A stretch of 21,486 nucleotides of DNA from Magnetominusculus dajiuhuensis (GCF_046044395.1 NZ_JBJUSG010000054.1:1-21486); one strand, 5' to 3'; positions 1-8,132 are shown, counted from the stretch's first letter. Program-made: numbers and translations. The notes: generated from the sequence alone by a model not told the origin.

Positions 1-88
1 TCAAGAGACGGTAGGGGGAGGTGTGTGCCCTAGCTCCATAGGATTTTCACGGTAACTTTTCTAATGCGATTGCCCTGCTCTGTTCCGA
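1..88. other. Unassigned left edge
   Basis: No reading frame here could be recognised. The frame starting at base 2 stays open for 17 codons and stops at 53-55 (TAA), so it could be the last codons of a gene entering from the left, but the residues resemble nothing I know. On the opposite strand there are short frames interrupted by stops. No tRNA or terminator is evident. Confidence 0.3.
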
Positions 89-118
89 TTGACAGAGTCC
101 CTCTTGTTTGTATATATT
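89..118 (+). promoter_or_regulatory. Sigma-70-type promoter for the DUF2283 gene
   Basis: A perfect -35 box TTGACA lies at 89-94 and a TATATT -10 box at 113-118, with an 18-nt spacer (an overlapping TATATA gives 16). Transcription would start near 125. That is downstream of a possible upstream start codon at 108 and just ahead of the ribosome binding site at 140-145, so the promoter and the start chosen for the next gene support each other. It was found by eye. Confidence 0.5.
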
Positions 119-152
119 TAGAGCATGGAGTTGCTGCATAAGGAGTAGTCCT

Positions 153-365
153 ATGAAACTGCATTATTCAAAAGAAGCTGATGCCTTATATCTCAGATTT
201 AAAGAATCAGAGATAACCGATACTGACGAAATAGTGGCCGATGTTATTGTGGATTTCGACACCGATGGAAATGTAATTGGTTTAGAGATACTGTCCGTAT
301 CAGGTAAAGCCGATTTAGAACAATTAACAGTACAGGCATTTGAAAAAGTAATGGTGGAAAATTAG
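153..365 (+). CDS. DUF2283 family small protein
   Basis: This 70-residue protein begins MKLHYSKEADALYLRF and continues with acidic, beta-rich sequence ending in a D-x-x-G-x-x-x-G-L-E-I-L pattern, the usual layout of DUF2283. The family's biochemical role is unknown; members often sit beside DUF4258 genes and resemble antitoxin-sized proteins. The ATG at 153 was chosen because AAGGAG lies 7 nt upstream (140-145). A longer frame from 108 adds 15 residues not typical of the family and would begin before the predicted transcript start. No DUF4258 partner is seen on either side, so it appears to stand alone with its own promoter and a possible terminator. The family call is firm and the function is open. 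Confidence 0.8.
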   Translation: MKLHYSKEADALYLRFKESEITDTDEIVADVIVDFDTDGNVIGLEILSVSGKADLEQLTVQAFEKVMVEN

Positions 366-417
366 CAGATACTGTGGAAATGGCAACAGACGGCCTTTCT
401 CTGAGGCTTCAACAAAT

Positions 418-450
418 ACCTGTGGGCGCAGACCCGCTCAGGTGTTTACT
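418..450 (+). terminator. Possible terminator after the DUF2283 gene
   Basis: ACCTG at 418-422 pairs with CAGGT at 439-443, and GGG/CCC can pair inside the stem. The hairpin is followed by the T-rich stretch GTTTACTTT. The stem is imperfect and the T-run is broken, so this is only a plausible rho-independent terminator. Confidence 0.3.
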
Positions 451-472
451 TTGTCAGTAGTTGTTGTTTAAT
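445..472 (+). promoter_or_regulatory. Weak candidate promoter for leuS
   Basis: TTTACT at 445-450 and TTTAAT at 467-472 with a 16-nt spacer resemble a sigma-70 promoter (4/6 and 5/6 matches). A transcript from here would start near 479-480. That leaves a leader of about 20 nt before the TTG start at 501 but excludes translation from the GTG at 477. It overlaps the tail of the possible terminator. Confidence 0.25.
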
Positions 473-500
473 ATATGTGTGGTTTCGCGGGAGGTCATAT

Positions 501-3029
501 TTGGAAGAAAAGTATAATGCCCTCATTATAGAGAAAAAGTGGCAGAAACGCTGGCAGGGAAGCTCAGCGGATGCAACCAGCAGGGATACGTCTAAAGAGA
601 AGTTCTACTGCCTTGAGATGTTCCCCTATCCCTCTGGTAAGATTCACATGGGACATATCAGAAACTACGTCATCGGCGATGTGATCACGCGCTATAAGAG
701 GATGCGCGGGTTTAACGTACTGCATCCTATGGGCTGGGACGCCTTTGGGCTGCCCGCAGAAAATGCCGCCATCCTAAACGGTACGCCCGCCGCCAGATGG
801 ACGTTTGATAATATCGCATATATGAAAGGACAAATCAAAAAGATCGGCTGCAGCTACGACTGGGCACGCGAGCTGGCTACCTGTACACCGCAATACTATA
901 AATGGAACCAGTGGTTTTTTATCAAAATGTTTGAACGCGGCCTTGCATATAAGAAAAACTCCTCAGTCAACTGGTGCGGCCACTGCCAGACTGTCCTTGC
1001 CAACGAGCAGGTCATTGACGACAAGTGCTGGCGCTGCGACAGCGTGGTATCCAAAAAAGAACTTGAGCAGTGGTTTTTTAAGATAACCGCCTATGCCGAG
1101 GAGCTGCTTGAGGGGTGTGATACACTGACCGGCTGGCCTGAACACGTGGTTGCGATGCAGAAAAACTGGATAGGCAAAAGCGCCGGGGCAGAGCTGGACT
1201 TCCCTATTGAGAACTCAGATATACAGATCAGGATATTTACGACCCGCCCCGACACACTTTTTGGCGCCACATTTGTATGTCTTTCACCGGCACATCCCCT
1301 TGCCTCCACTCTTACAGAGGATCAGGCTGGGTTAAGGCGTATCAGGGCGCAGTACGATAAACAAGACGCCGAAACCGCCCAAACCACGCTTGGCCTGTTC
1401 ACTGGCAAATACGCCATAAACCCAATAAACGTAGAGCGCGTTCCTGTATATGTGGCCGCATTCGTGTTGATGGAATACGGCACGGGTGCCATAATGTCTG
1501 TCCCCGCGCACGACAGCAGGGATTTCGAGTTTGCCACAGCACATAAACTGCCAATCAGACAGGTAATAGTCCCGCAGGACGGCAGCCAGCAACCTCTTAA
1601 AGAGGCCTATGAAGGCGAAGGCGTTTTGGCCAACTCTGGAGAGTTCACCGGCCTTCACAACAAAGAGGCCATCGTAAAGATAAACGAGTACATAGAAAAA
1701 AATGGAGTTGGCACTGCCGCGATAAAATACAAACTTCGTGACTGGGGTATATCGAGGCAGCGTTACTGGGGTACTCCAATACCCATTATATACTGCGAGA
1801 AGTGCGGAGCACTTGCCGTACCGGAGAGTGAACTGCCTGTTATTCTACCGCAAGACATTGAGTTAAAAGGCGTGGGTGGGTCCCCGCTTGCCGCGGTTGA
1901 AAGTTTTGTATCGGTAAAATGCCCGCGCTGCCACGGCCCGGCCACACGCGACACCGATACGATGGACACATTTGTGGATTCGTCGTGGTATTTTATTCGC
2001 TATTGCTCAAAGAGTACTGATGATGCCCTTGACAAATCAAACATTGCGCACTTTATGCCCGTTGACCAGTACATAGGCGGCGTAGAGCACGCCGTGCTTC
2101 ACCTGTTGTACTCAAGATTCTTTACGCGTGTGCTCAAAGATTTAGGCATAGTGGCGGTTGAGGAGCCATTCACGAGGCTCCTGACGCAGGGGATGGTCTG
2201 TAAGGAGACATGGAAATGCCCTGAGCACGGGTGGCTGTTTCCTGAAGAGGCAAAAGGCGGCAAGTGCGGCAAGTGTCAACAGCCCGTTGAACGGGGCAGG
2301 GTCGAGAAGATGTCGAAATCGAAAAAGAATGTCGTCACCCCCGATGAGCTTACCGAGCGGTATGGGGCGGATACTGCGCGTGTGTTTTCGCTTTTTGCGG
2401 CACCGCCGGAGAAGGATATTGACTGGTCAGACCAGGGCGTGGAAGGCTCATACCGCTTCTTAAACAGGCTATGGGCGCTGATTTATTCACACATTGATGA
2501 GTTAAAATCTCACAGGCACGCCGGAGGCCGTCTAAGCGGTCCGCTCATCAGAAAGACCCATCAGACCATTCACAAAGTAACGCAGTCCATTGAGCGCGAT
2601 TACCATTTTAATACGGCAATAGCGGCACTGATGGAACTGCTGAACGAGGCCAATGCACTGAGGCCGTCAAATGACGAAGACTATGCGGCGCTTAACTTCG
2701 CGGTACGCTCTATGCTGCTTTTGTTAAGCCCGTTCGCGCCCCACATTTGTGAAGAACTGTGGGAGGCCGTCGGCGAAAAGGACTCAGTATTGCATCACCC
2801 GTGGCCGCAGTGGGACGAAGAGGCCGCAAAAGAAGAGGAAATAGAGCTGGTCATACAAATCAACGGCAAGGTCAGGGCGAAGGAGAGAATCTCTGCCGCG
2901 CTTGACGACGAGGCAAGGACAAATATCGCCCTGAATAACGAAAAGATAAAGGAACTTACGGTCGGCAAACCTGTGGAAAAAGTAATGATCCACAGGGGGA
3001 TGCTCGTCAATATCGTGATCAAAAAATAA
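501..3029 (+). CDS. leuS: Leucyl-tRNA synthetase
   Basis: Class Ia aminoacyl-tRNA synthetase that charges tRNA-Leu in the cytoplasm. From a TTG start at 501 it has 842 residues. HMGH (the HIGH motif) lies at 49-52 and KMSKS at 603-607. A zinc site C159-x2-C162...C176-x2-C179 is present. The CP1 editing domain shows TTRPDTLFG and GTGAIMSVPAHD, and the WG-x-S-R-Q-R-YWG segment is intact. A second compact metal-type motif, C573-x2-H576...C589-x2-C592, sits just before KMSKS where leucine-specific inserts occur. The start is TTG because GGGAGG (489-494) lies 6 nt upstream and LeuRS proteins usually begin at the EEKYN segment; a GTG at 477 would add eight untypical residues. leuS-lptE-holA order follows, as in many Gram-negatives. 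Confidence 0.97.
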   Translation: MEEKYNALIIEKKWQKRWQGSSADATSRDTSKEKFYCLEMFPYPSGKIHMGHIRNYVIGDVITRYKRMRGFNVLHPMGWDAFGLPAENAAILNGTPAARWTFDNIAYMKGQIKKIGCSYDWARELATCTPQYYKWNQWFFIKMFERGLAYKKNSSVNWCGHCQTVLANEQVIDDKCWRCDSVVSKKELEQWFFKITAYAEELLEGCDTLTGWPEHVVAMQKNWIGKSAGAELDFPIENSDIQIRIFTTRPDTLFGATFVCLSPAHPLASTLTEDQAGLRRIRAQYDKQDAETAQTTLGLFTGKYAINPINVERVPVYVAAFVLMEYGTGAIMSVPAHDSRDFEFATAHKLPIRQVIVPQDGSQQPLKEAYEGEGVLANSGEFTGLHNKEAIVKINEYIEKNGVGTAAIKYKLRDWGISRQRYWGTPIPIIYCEKCGALAVPESELPVILPQDIELKGVGGSPLAAVESFVSVKCPRCHGPATRDTDTMDTFVDSSWYFIRYCSKSTDDALDKSNIAHFMPVDQYIGGVEHAVLHLLYSRFFTRVLKDLGIVAVEEPFTRLLTQGMVCKETWKCPEHGWLFPEEAKGGKCGKCQQPVERGRVEKMSKSKKNVVTPDELTERYGADTARVFSLFAAPPEKDIDWSDQGVEGSYRFLNRLWALIYSHIDELKSHRHAGGRLSGPLIRKTHQTIHKVTQSIERDYHFNTAIAALMELLNEANALRPSNDEDYAALNFAVRSMLLLLSPFAPHICEELWEAVGEKDSVLHHPWPQWDEEAAKEEEIELVIQINGKVRAKERISAALDDEARTNIALNNEKIKELTVGKPVEKVMIHRGMLVNIVIKK

Positions 3030-3078
3030 TTATGATTAAACGTCATGTACATGTTATACTAAGCCGCGATCGTATTAG

Positions 3079-3110
3079 TAGGACGTAAAGTGTGTAGGAC
3101 ATAAAGTGTG
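3079..3110. repeat. Two tandem 16-bp direct repeats
   Basis: The unit TAGGACRTAAAGTGTG occurs at 3079-3094 and again at 3095-3110, differing at one base. The second copy abuts the inverted-repeat element that begins at 3111. No function can be assigned. Confidence 0.8.
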
Positions 3111-3188
3111 TCATTCCTGCGAAAGCAGGAATCCAGTGTCTAAGAAAATGGCAGAATGGGCTGGGCTGCCGCTTTCGCGGGAATGACA
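3111..3188. repeat. MITE/REP-like inverted-repeat element
   Basis: Outer arms at 3111-3126 and 3171-3186 are inverted copies (15 of 16 match) of the TCATTCCYGCGAAAGC type, a repeat widespread in bacterial intergenic DNA. The left arm also folds alone: TTCCTGC (3114-3120), GAAA loop, GCAGGAA (3125-3131), giving a 7-bp stem with a GNRA-type tetraloop. The right arm folds as CCGC-TTTC-GCGG. There is no coding capacity. It lies between leuS and lptE and could end or stabilise the leuS transcript; mobility is inferred from family resemblance only. Confidence 0.7.
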
Positions 3189-3239
3189 GGACTATTAATA
3201 TAGCTCATTAGGCTGCAACTTGGTATTAGGAAGGTAAGG

Positions 3240-3767
3240 ATGAACCTGAAAATAAAATATATACTGCTGGTGGCCGTGCTGCTTTGCATCTCCGGCTGTG
3301 GATATACGCTTATGACAAAGGCGGCGATGCCCTATACCTCTGTGCGTATCGGCAAGATACTCAACACCACCTCTACGCCAAAGCTGCAGGATATGCTTTA
3401 TGAGGCACTTGCCGCTGAATTTTTGAAGCGCGGCGTAACTATCTCAGACAGCGCCGATTATGTCCTCGAAGGGAAAATATACTTCTATATGTTAACCGCC
3501 GTGGCCGAAAGGAACAAATATGCCGCCGAATATGAGATAGCCATTAACGGCTCGTTTACACTTAAGGACAAAAACGGTGTAATAATAAAAGAGATAAAGG
3601 ATATGGCCTCACCATTTATCGAATCATTTGAAAGCCAGGACGCCGTCAACTCAATAATCGCGTCAAAGGAACGGCAAAACGAGGCGGCAATGAGTGACGT
3701 GGCGGCCTATTTAGTATATGAGATGACATCGTCACTTAAAGAGCCTAAGAAAGACACCCCCAAATGA
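3240..3767 (+). CDS. lptE: LPS-assembly lipoprotein LptE
   Basis: LptE plugs the outer-membrane LptD barrel that inserts lipopolysaccharide. The 175-residue product starts with a lysine-bearing n-region, a hydrophobic core and a lipobox I17-S18-G19-C20, so it should be cleaved and lipidated at C20. The GCGYTL sequence right after the lipobox is typical of the family. The rest shows alternating beta-strand/helix pattern with an ERNKYAAEYEI-like strand. Sequence conservation in LptE is low, so the name rests on the lipobox, the GCGY motif, length, and position between leuS and holA as in E. coli. A purine-rich site AGGAAGG lies at 3228-3234. The stop codon overlaps the holA start by 4 nt. Confidence 0.88.
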   Translation: MNLKIKYILLVAVLLCISGCGYTLMTKAAMPYTSVRIGKILNTTSTPKLQDMLYEALAAEFLKRGVTISDSADYVLEGKIYFYMLTAVAERNKYAAEYEIAINGSFTLKDKNGVIIKEIKDMASPFIESFESQDAVNSIIASKERQNEAAMSDVAAYLVYEMTSSLKEPKKDTPK

Positions 3768-4669
3768 GCCTTTTACATCTGGACGATGAGCGAAAGAAAG
3801 GGTTTCCATCCCCTGTGTATCTATTGAATTATAAGGATTATTTTTATCTGGTGGAATCTATAAGACTGCTCAGAGACAGCGTGGACGAAGGGGGCAGAAC
3901 ATTTAATTTTGATGTTTACGACATAGAGGCTGGCAACGAACAGGCCTCAATGGCAGAGATAATAGACACAGTGAATATGGCCTCTCTTTTTGCCACCCGC
4001 AGGTTTATCTGTGTAAGGAATTTTCAGAAGATAAAAAAGGGCGATATCGCGCGTTTGGCCAGATACGTGGAAAGCCCATCGTCAATGTCCGTCCTGTTTC
4101 TGTTTAACCAGATGAAAGACAGTAAAGATAAAAAAGATAAATCGCCCGATAAGGCCCCTCTGCCGTTTTCTCTGAAGACCATAACGCTGGATTTTAACGA
4201 ACATGAACTCTTCGACTGGGCGCAAAAGAAAATCGGCTCCTACGGATTCACTATAACAAAGGAGGCCCTCAAATCTCTAAAGGATGTCTGCGAGGATTCG
4301 GTCTCAAAATTTGCCAATGAACTTGAGAAGCTCACCCTGCTTGGCAGAAAAAAAATAGACATAGCGGACGTGGAAGAGGCGGTGTTTGGAACGAAGGGCG
4401 GCACTATTTTTCAGGTGGCAGGGTCAATTGTCAAAGGGGACAAGTCTAACGCCATCGCCAAATACGTGGAGATTCGGGATGGATTGGTTGATATAATGGC
4501 CCTTGGGGCGCTGAACTGGCAGTTGGAGGGGAAAATTCAAACAAACAATCCGGCCTTCCTGAAATGCTACGAGCAGTTAAGCGATGTTGACAAAAGGCTC
4601 AGAGGCGCAAACCCCGCCTATCCCCTTGAGCTTCTCATATACAATCTAAGTGACATATTTAGTCCCTGA
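3764..4669 (+). CDS. holA: DNA polymerase III delta subunit
   Basis: HolA is the clamp-loader wrench that opens the beta sliding clamp in the replisome. The 301-residue protein has the family layout: an N-terminal YLLNYKDYFYLVESIRLLRD segment, then DVYDIEAG, a strand-rich region with FATRRFICVRNFQKIKK, the middle FANELEKLTLLGRKKIDIADVEEAV segment, and a helical C-terminal collar ending near LELLIYNL. It is somewhat shorter than the usual 330-340 residues, mainly at the C-terminus. Its ATG overlaps the lptE stop (ATGA), indicating translational coupling. The next gene begins 11 nt after its stop. The synteny with leuS and lptE strongly supports the call. Confidence 0.9.
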   Translation: MSLLHLDDERKKGFPSPVYLLNYKDYFYLVESIRLLRDSVDEGGRTFNFDVYDIEAGNEQASMAEIIDTVNMASLFATRRFICVRNFQKIKKGDIARLARYVESPSSMSVLFLFNQMKDSKDKKDKSPDKAPLPFSLKTITLDFNEHELFDWAQKKIGSYGFTITKEALKSLKDVCEDSVSKFANELEKLTLLGRKKIDIADVEEAVFGTKGGTIFQVAGSIVKGDKSNAIAKYVEIRDGLVDIMALGALNWQLEGKIQTNNPAFLKCYEQLSDVDKRLRGANPAYPLELLIYNLSDIFSP

Positions 4670-4680
4670 GGGTATGCTGT

Positions 4681-6267
4681 TTGTACGAAACTGCACTGAA
4701 AATAATCGGCGATATGCCTCTGAAAAAGAGAAAACCTCTGCTTGACCTCCTGTCGTCCGACTTATCGGCTGATGAGTTTAACGCGGCCTTATTAAAAATT
4801 GGCAAGAACATAGATTTGTCGAAATACCGCCGCGAAATAGCGGAGACACTTATCGCGGCAACCGGCATATGCGACGCGGTACCGGAGGCGTACAAAGACT
4901 TCAGGCCGGTTGTCTATGACGGCGCTATGTTCCTCCTGAGTGGAATCTCACAAGGGCGTCTCCTTCGCACCCTAAACGGCCAGGTTGTCATTGGCATGGA
5001 CGCCTCCCCCGGCCAGAGGCTTATAGCCCTTGTGAAGGATATTCCCATGCTCTATAAACTTGGCCAAATCATGGCCAGAAACCCAAACATCGGCGCGCAA
5101 TTCAGCCACTGGCTCACCATGCTTGAAAGCGGCCTTATTCACATTGATATTTCCACCATAAGGGGCATTATAGAGGCGGAGATAGGGGCAGCGGCACTGG
5201 CTGCCCACGCCGTTGAGATGTCAGACAACACCATATCTGAGGCCAGCGTTGCGGCGGTGGTTTCATTCACATGGCGCGACGGTGAGTTGGGCGGGGCGGG
5301 GGTTTTTAAGGTTATCAAGCCCGACGTGCCGGGTTTTCTTGCCGAGGACCTGAGACTGCTTGATGAGCTGGCCGAGCTGTACAACAAAAACAGGGATAAG
5401 TATGCACTTGGAGATTTCCAGTTCATAGGGACTTTTAAAGACGTCAAATATGCACTGTCAAAGGAAGTAGATTTGCGAAACGAGCAGAGAAACATGAAAC
5501 TGGCAGGTGAGTTCTATGGGGATAACCGGAGAATTAAGATACCGGCTCTGCTGCCCTTCTCTACAGAAAGGGTGACGGGCATGGAGTTTATTGACGGGCA
5601 GAGGATTACCCAGGCAGGCAGTAACCGCGGGGAGTGCGCCGTGGAGTTATTCAAGACACTCGTTTGTGGCTGTATTTTTGGCGCGGCTGAGAGTTCAATA
5701 TTTCACGCCGACCCTCACGCGGGAAATATCCTTATCGTAAAGGACGACGCAATGGGATTTCGCATCGCCCTTATTGACTGGAGCCAGACGGGGACACTGA
5801 CGAGGGCCTCCCGCTCTGCAATATTAAAACTCGCCGCGGGAATAACGACAAATAACAGGAGAATGATAATTGACGCCGTGCAACCTCTTACCGAAGGCGG
5901 CATCAACGGCGACACTGCCGCGGCGCTTCCTTCAATTATAGACAATGAGCTTAGCGCCACCCCGGCGGGCATAATAACAGGGGCGTTACATCTCCTTGAC
6001 CGCCTTGCCCTTAGGGGCATTAAGTTTCCCGCTGATCTATTACTGTTTCGAAAGGCGATTTTCACCCTTAACGGTGTCCTCCTGAGCCTTGACCCTGAGT
6101 TTGACCAGGACGCTTGCCTTATAAACTACATGTTCAGACTCCTGGCGGAGGAGGTACCGCAGAGGTGGTATAATCTGTTTTTCCCATGCGCGGACAGCCC
6201 GTTTAACTACCGGAGTCTGATGTCCAACGCCGAATTATTCACACTCGGCACCGGATTATGGTTATGA
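4681..6267 (+). CDS. ABC1/UbiB/ADCK-like atypical kinase
   Basis: A 528-residue protein of the atypical kinase superfamily that includes UbiB and ADCK3. Seen in order: a helical N-terminal region (about 1-115), K126-L-G-Q129 matching the family's KxGQ motif, VFKVIKP with probable catalytic K210, EVDLRNEQ (E262-Q269), MEFIDG, HADPHAGN (342-349), and a metal-binding D366 in IDWSQTG where UbiB normally has DFG. Such kinases support quinone biosynthesis or lipid homeostasis, often as ATPases; the substrate here is unknown and no ubiquinone gene is nearby. The start is TTG at 4681, with GAGGG at 4668-4672 and an 8-nt spacer; an internal ATG at 4714 has no good binding site. It follows holA by 11 nt, in the place nadD holds in E. 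coli. Confidence 0.78.
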   Translation: MYETALKIIGDMPLKKRKPLLDLLSSDLSADEFNAALLKIGKNIDLSKYRREIAETLIAATGICDAVPEAYKDFRPVVYDGAMFLLSGISQGRLLRTLNGQVVIGMDASPGQRLIALVKDIPMLYKLGQIMARNPNIGAQFSHWLTMLESGLIHIDISTIRGIIEAEIGAAALAAHAVEMSDNTISEASVAAVVSFTWRDGELGGAGVFKVIKPDVPGFLAEDLRLLDELAELYNKNRDKYALGDFQFIGTFKDVKYALSKEVDLRNEQRNMKLAGEFYGDNRRIKIPALLPFSTERVTGMEFIDGQRITQAGSNRGECAVELFKTLVCGCIFGAAESSIFHADPHAGNILIVKDDAMGFRIALIDWSQTGTLTRASRSAILKLAAGITTNNRRMIIDAVQPLTEGGINGDTAAALPSIIDNELSATPAGIITGALHLLDRLALRGIKFPADLLLFRKAIFTLNGVLLSLDPEFDQDACLINYMFRLLAEEVPQRWYNLFFPCADSPFNYRSLMSNAELFTLGTGLWL

Positions 6268-6282
6268 GGCCAGGTCAAACTA

Positions 6283-6441
6283 ATGAGCCGCGAAGATATT
6301 CGCATTTTTCGCGAAACATTTTCGCAGCGCTATAGTTTTTTTCGTGGGGCAATTCGGGATATTGACAAATTCACTCCGCAGTTGCATAATGTTCATAGTA
6401 GTTCTGCTAAGCGTGGGGTTGAAAAGAGACAAAATGGGTGA
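6283..6441 (+). CDS. Possible 52-residue small protein
   Basis: An ATG frame runs 52 codons in the gap between the kinase gene and the response regulator. The product is arginine-rich and basic (starts MSREDIRIF, ends EKRQNG) and matches nothing I recognise. Its ribosome binding site (CCAGG at 6270-6274) is weak, and the predicted promoter for the next gene lies inside it. It could equally be chance open frame. Confidence 0.2.
   Translation: MSREDIRIFRETFSQRYSFFRGAIRDIDKFTPQLHNVHSSSAKRGVEKRQNG
6311..6342 (+). terminator. Weak hairpin plus T-run after the kinase gene
   Basis: GCGAAA (6311-6316) and TTTCGC (6320-6325) form a perfect 6-bp stem with a CAT loop. A run of seven T begins at 6336, ten bases past the stem. 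That spacing is too long for a standard intrinsic terminator, so the call is tentative. Confidence 0.25.
6362..6390 (+). promoter_or_regulatory. Sigma-70-type promoter for the response regulator operon
   Basis: A perfect TTGACA (6362-6367) and CATAAT (6385-6390, 5 of 6 match) are separated by the optimal 17 nt. Transcription would start about 85 nt before the response regulator ATG, leaving a sizeable leader. The next genes on this strand follow at short spacing. Confidence 0.6.
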
Positions 6442-6482
6442 TGTTGTGTTAGAATAGGTATTGATGGATAGGGCGATGGAAG

Positions 6483-8099
6483 ATGATGACAAAGATAGAT
6501 TTTACACATAAGAAGATACTTGTTGTAGATGATTTTCCTGAGTACAGGCGCTCAGTGAAAAAGATATTCAACGTTTTGGGTGCCCTTGACATTGACGACA
6601 CAGGCAGTGGAGACGAGGCGGTTGAAAAGATAGCCGGGAAACCGTATGACATTATTTTATGCGATTATAATCTTGGTGATGGAAAAAGGGACGGCCAGCA
6701 AATCCTTGAAGAGGTTAAACACAGGAATTTGCTTCGCTATTCGGCATGCTTCATCATGGTAACCGCGGAAAACACAATGATGATGGTCATGGGCGCTATG
6801 GAATATAAGCCGGATGACTATCTGACGAAACCATTTACGAAGAATGCCTTATTGAACCGCCTTGAAAGGATACTGACCAGAAAGAGCGATTTTGAGAGCG
6901 TTGAAAAGGCAATTTACCGGCAAGACTACTTAGCGGCCTTGCAGGCATGTAATGAACGCATTGAGCAAAAACCTAAGAATATGTATGAGTTCATGCGTAT
7001 AAAGGCGGATTTATCTATAACCCTTGGCAGTTATGAAGAGGCCGAGAAGATTTACGACTCAATTGTCGCCATAAGAAAGGTGCCATGGGCGCTATTAGGG
7101 CTTGGCAAGGTGTTTTTTTATACGCAGAGATTCTTTGAGGCAAGGGATATCTTTCAGGAATTGGTTGATGAGCACAGGTCTCTGATGGAGGCATACGACT
7201 GGCTCGCAAAGACCCTTGATGAGTTGGGTGACACCAAAGAGGCGCAGCGTATTTTATCCAGGGCGGTTGAAATATCACCAAAGGCGATACTCAGACAAAA
7301 GGCGCTGGCTCAGGTGGCCGTTAAAAATAATGATTTAAACACGGCGGAGAAATCATTCAGAAGCGCCGTTGACATGGGCAAGCTGTCATGTTTTAAAGAA
7401 GCCGGTGATTACACTGGGTTGGCCAAGGTGCTTATTGAAAAGAAGTCGCCGGAGAAGGCGTTGGAAATCCTTGAGGAATCGAAAAAGATGTTTGAAGGCG
7501 ACCCGGAGCCGACACTTCAAACCGTTATAGTTCAGGGATTGGCATATAAAAGTATGGGAGATGAGGACGGCCTTAGAAATGCCCTCAAAGAGTCCTCCTT
7601 GCTCTTTGACTCTGTGATGAGTTCATTGGCACCGGAGGCGTCTCTGGAGATGGCAAACTCCCTCTTTCACCTCGGAGAAAAAGACAAGGCAACTAAGATT
7701 ATGCAGGGGATCGTCAAAAATAACCACGACAACGATAAATTGCTCAAAAAGGCGCAGACAGTATTTGACGAGGCCGGTATTAAGGACGAAGGCTCGCAAA
7801 TGATTGCCAAAACTCAGAAAGAAATGATCTCGATTAATAACGAGGGCGTGGCACTTGTGAAACAGGGCAAGCTGCAGGAGGCCATCGAATATTTCAAAAA
7901 AGCGGCCAGCGGCGCGCCCGAAAATAAGATTATTAATGCCAACGCCGCTCAGGCTATTCTGATGTTTATGCAAAAATACGGCACTAACGACAAGCTCATC
8001 TACAAGGTCAAGCAGTACCTTGAGAGAATACGAAAGGTTGACCCATCCTATGATAAATACCATTCGCTTATCGAATTATATCAAAAAATAATGAAATGA
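6483..8099 (+). CDS. Response regulator with TPR repeats
   Basis: The 538-residue protein starts with a CheY-like receiver domain (about 10-130). The acidic pair is D16-D17, the phospho-acceptor D61 (ILCDYNLGDG), the switch T94 and the conserved K116 (YLTKPF), so phosphorylation should be intact. After it come several tetratricopeptide-type helical repeats (about 140-535), for example the segment with EAIEYFKKAASGAPENKIINA, and no DNA-binding or enzymatic output domain. It probably acts through protein-protein contacts. The kinase gene follows 33 nt later and is the likely phosphodonor. ATG at 6483 or 6486 may be used; an AGGG sequence at 6470-6473 suits either. A promoter lies about 90 bases upstream. 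Confidence 0.88.
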   Translation: MMTKIDFTHKKILVVDDFPEYRRSVKKIFNVLGALDIDDTGSGDEAVEKIAGKPYDIILCDYNLGDGKRDGQQILEEVKHRNLLRYSACFIMVTAENTMMMVMGAMEYKPDDYLTKPFTKNALLNRLERILTRKSDFESVEKAIYRQDYLAALQACNERIEQKPKNMYEFMRIKADLSITLGSYEEAEKIYDSIVAIRKVPWALLGLGKVFFYTQRFFEARDIFQELVDEHRSLMEAYDWLAKTLDELGDTKEAQRILSRAVEISPKAILRQKALAQVAVKNNDLNTAEKSFRSAVDMGKLSCFKEAGDYTGLAKVLIEKKSPEKALEILEESKKMFEGDPEPTLQTVIVQGLAYKSMGDEDGLRNALKESSLLFDSVMSSLAPEASLEMANSLFHLGEKDKATKIMQGIVKNNHDNDKLLKKAQTVFDEAGIKDEGSQMIAKTQKEMISINNEGVALVKQGKLQEAIEYFKKAASGAPENKIINANAAQAILMFMQKYGTNDKLIYKVKQYLERIRKVDPSYDKYHSLIELYQKIMK

Positions 8100-8132
8100 C
8101 AGGAATAATTAATAAAGCGAGGCGGCAACGTT

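Noticed and set aside
108..152. Upstream start that would lengthen the DUF2283 protein by 15 residues
   Set aside because: The added residues are untypical, the strong ribosome binding site serves the ATG at 153, and the predicted transcript starts after 108.
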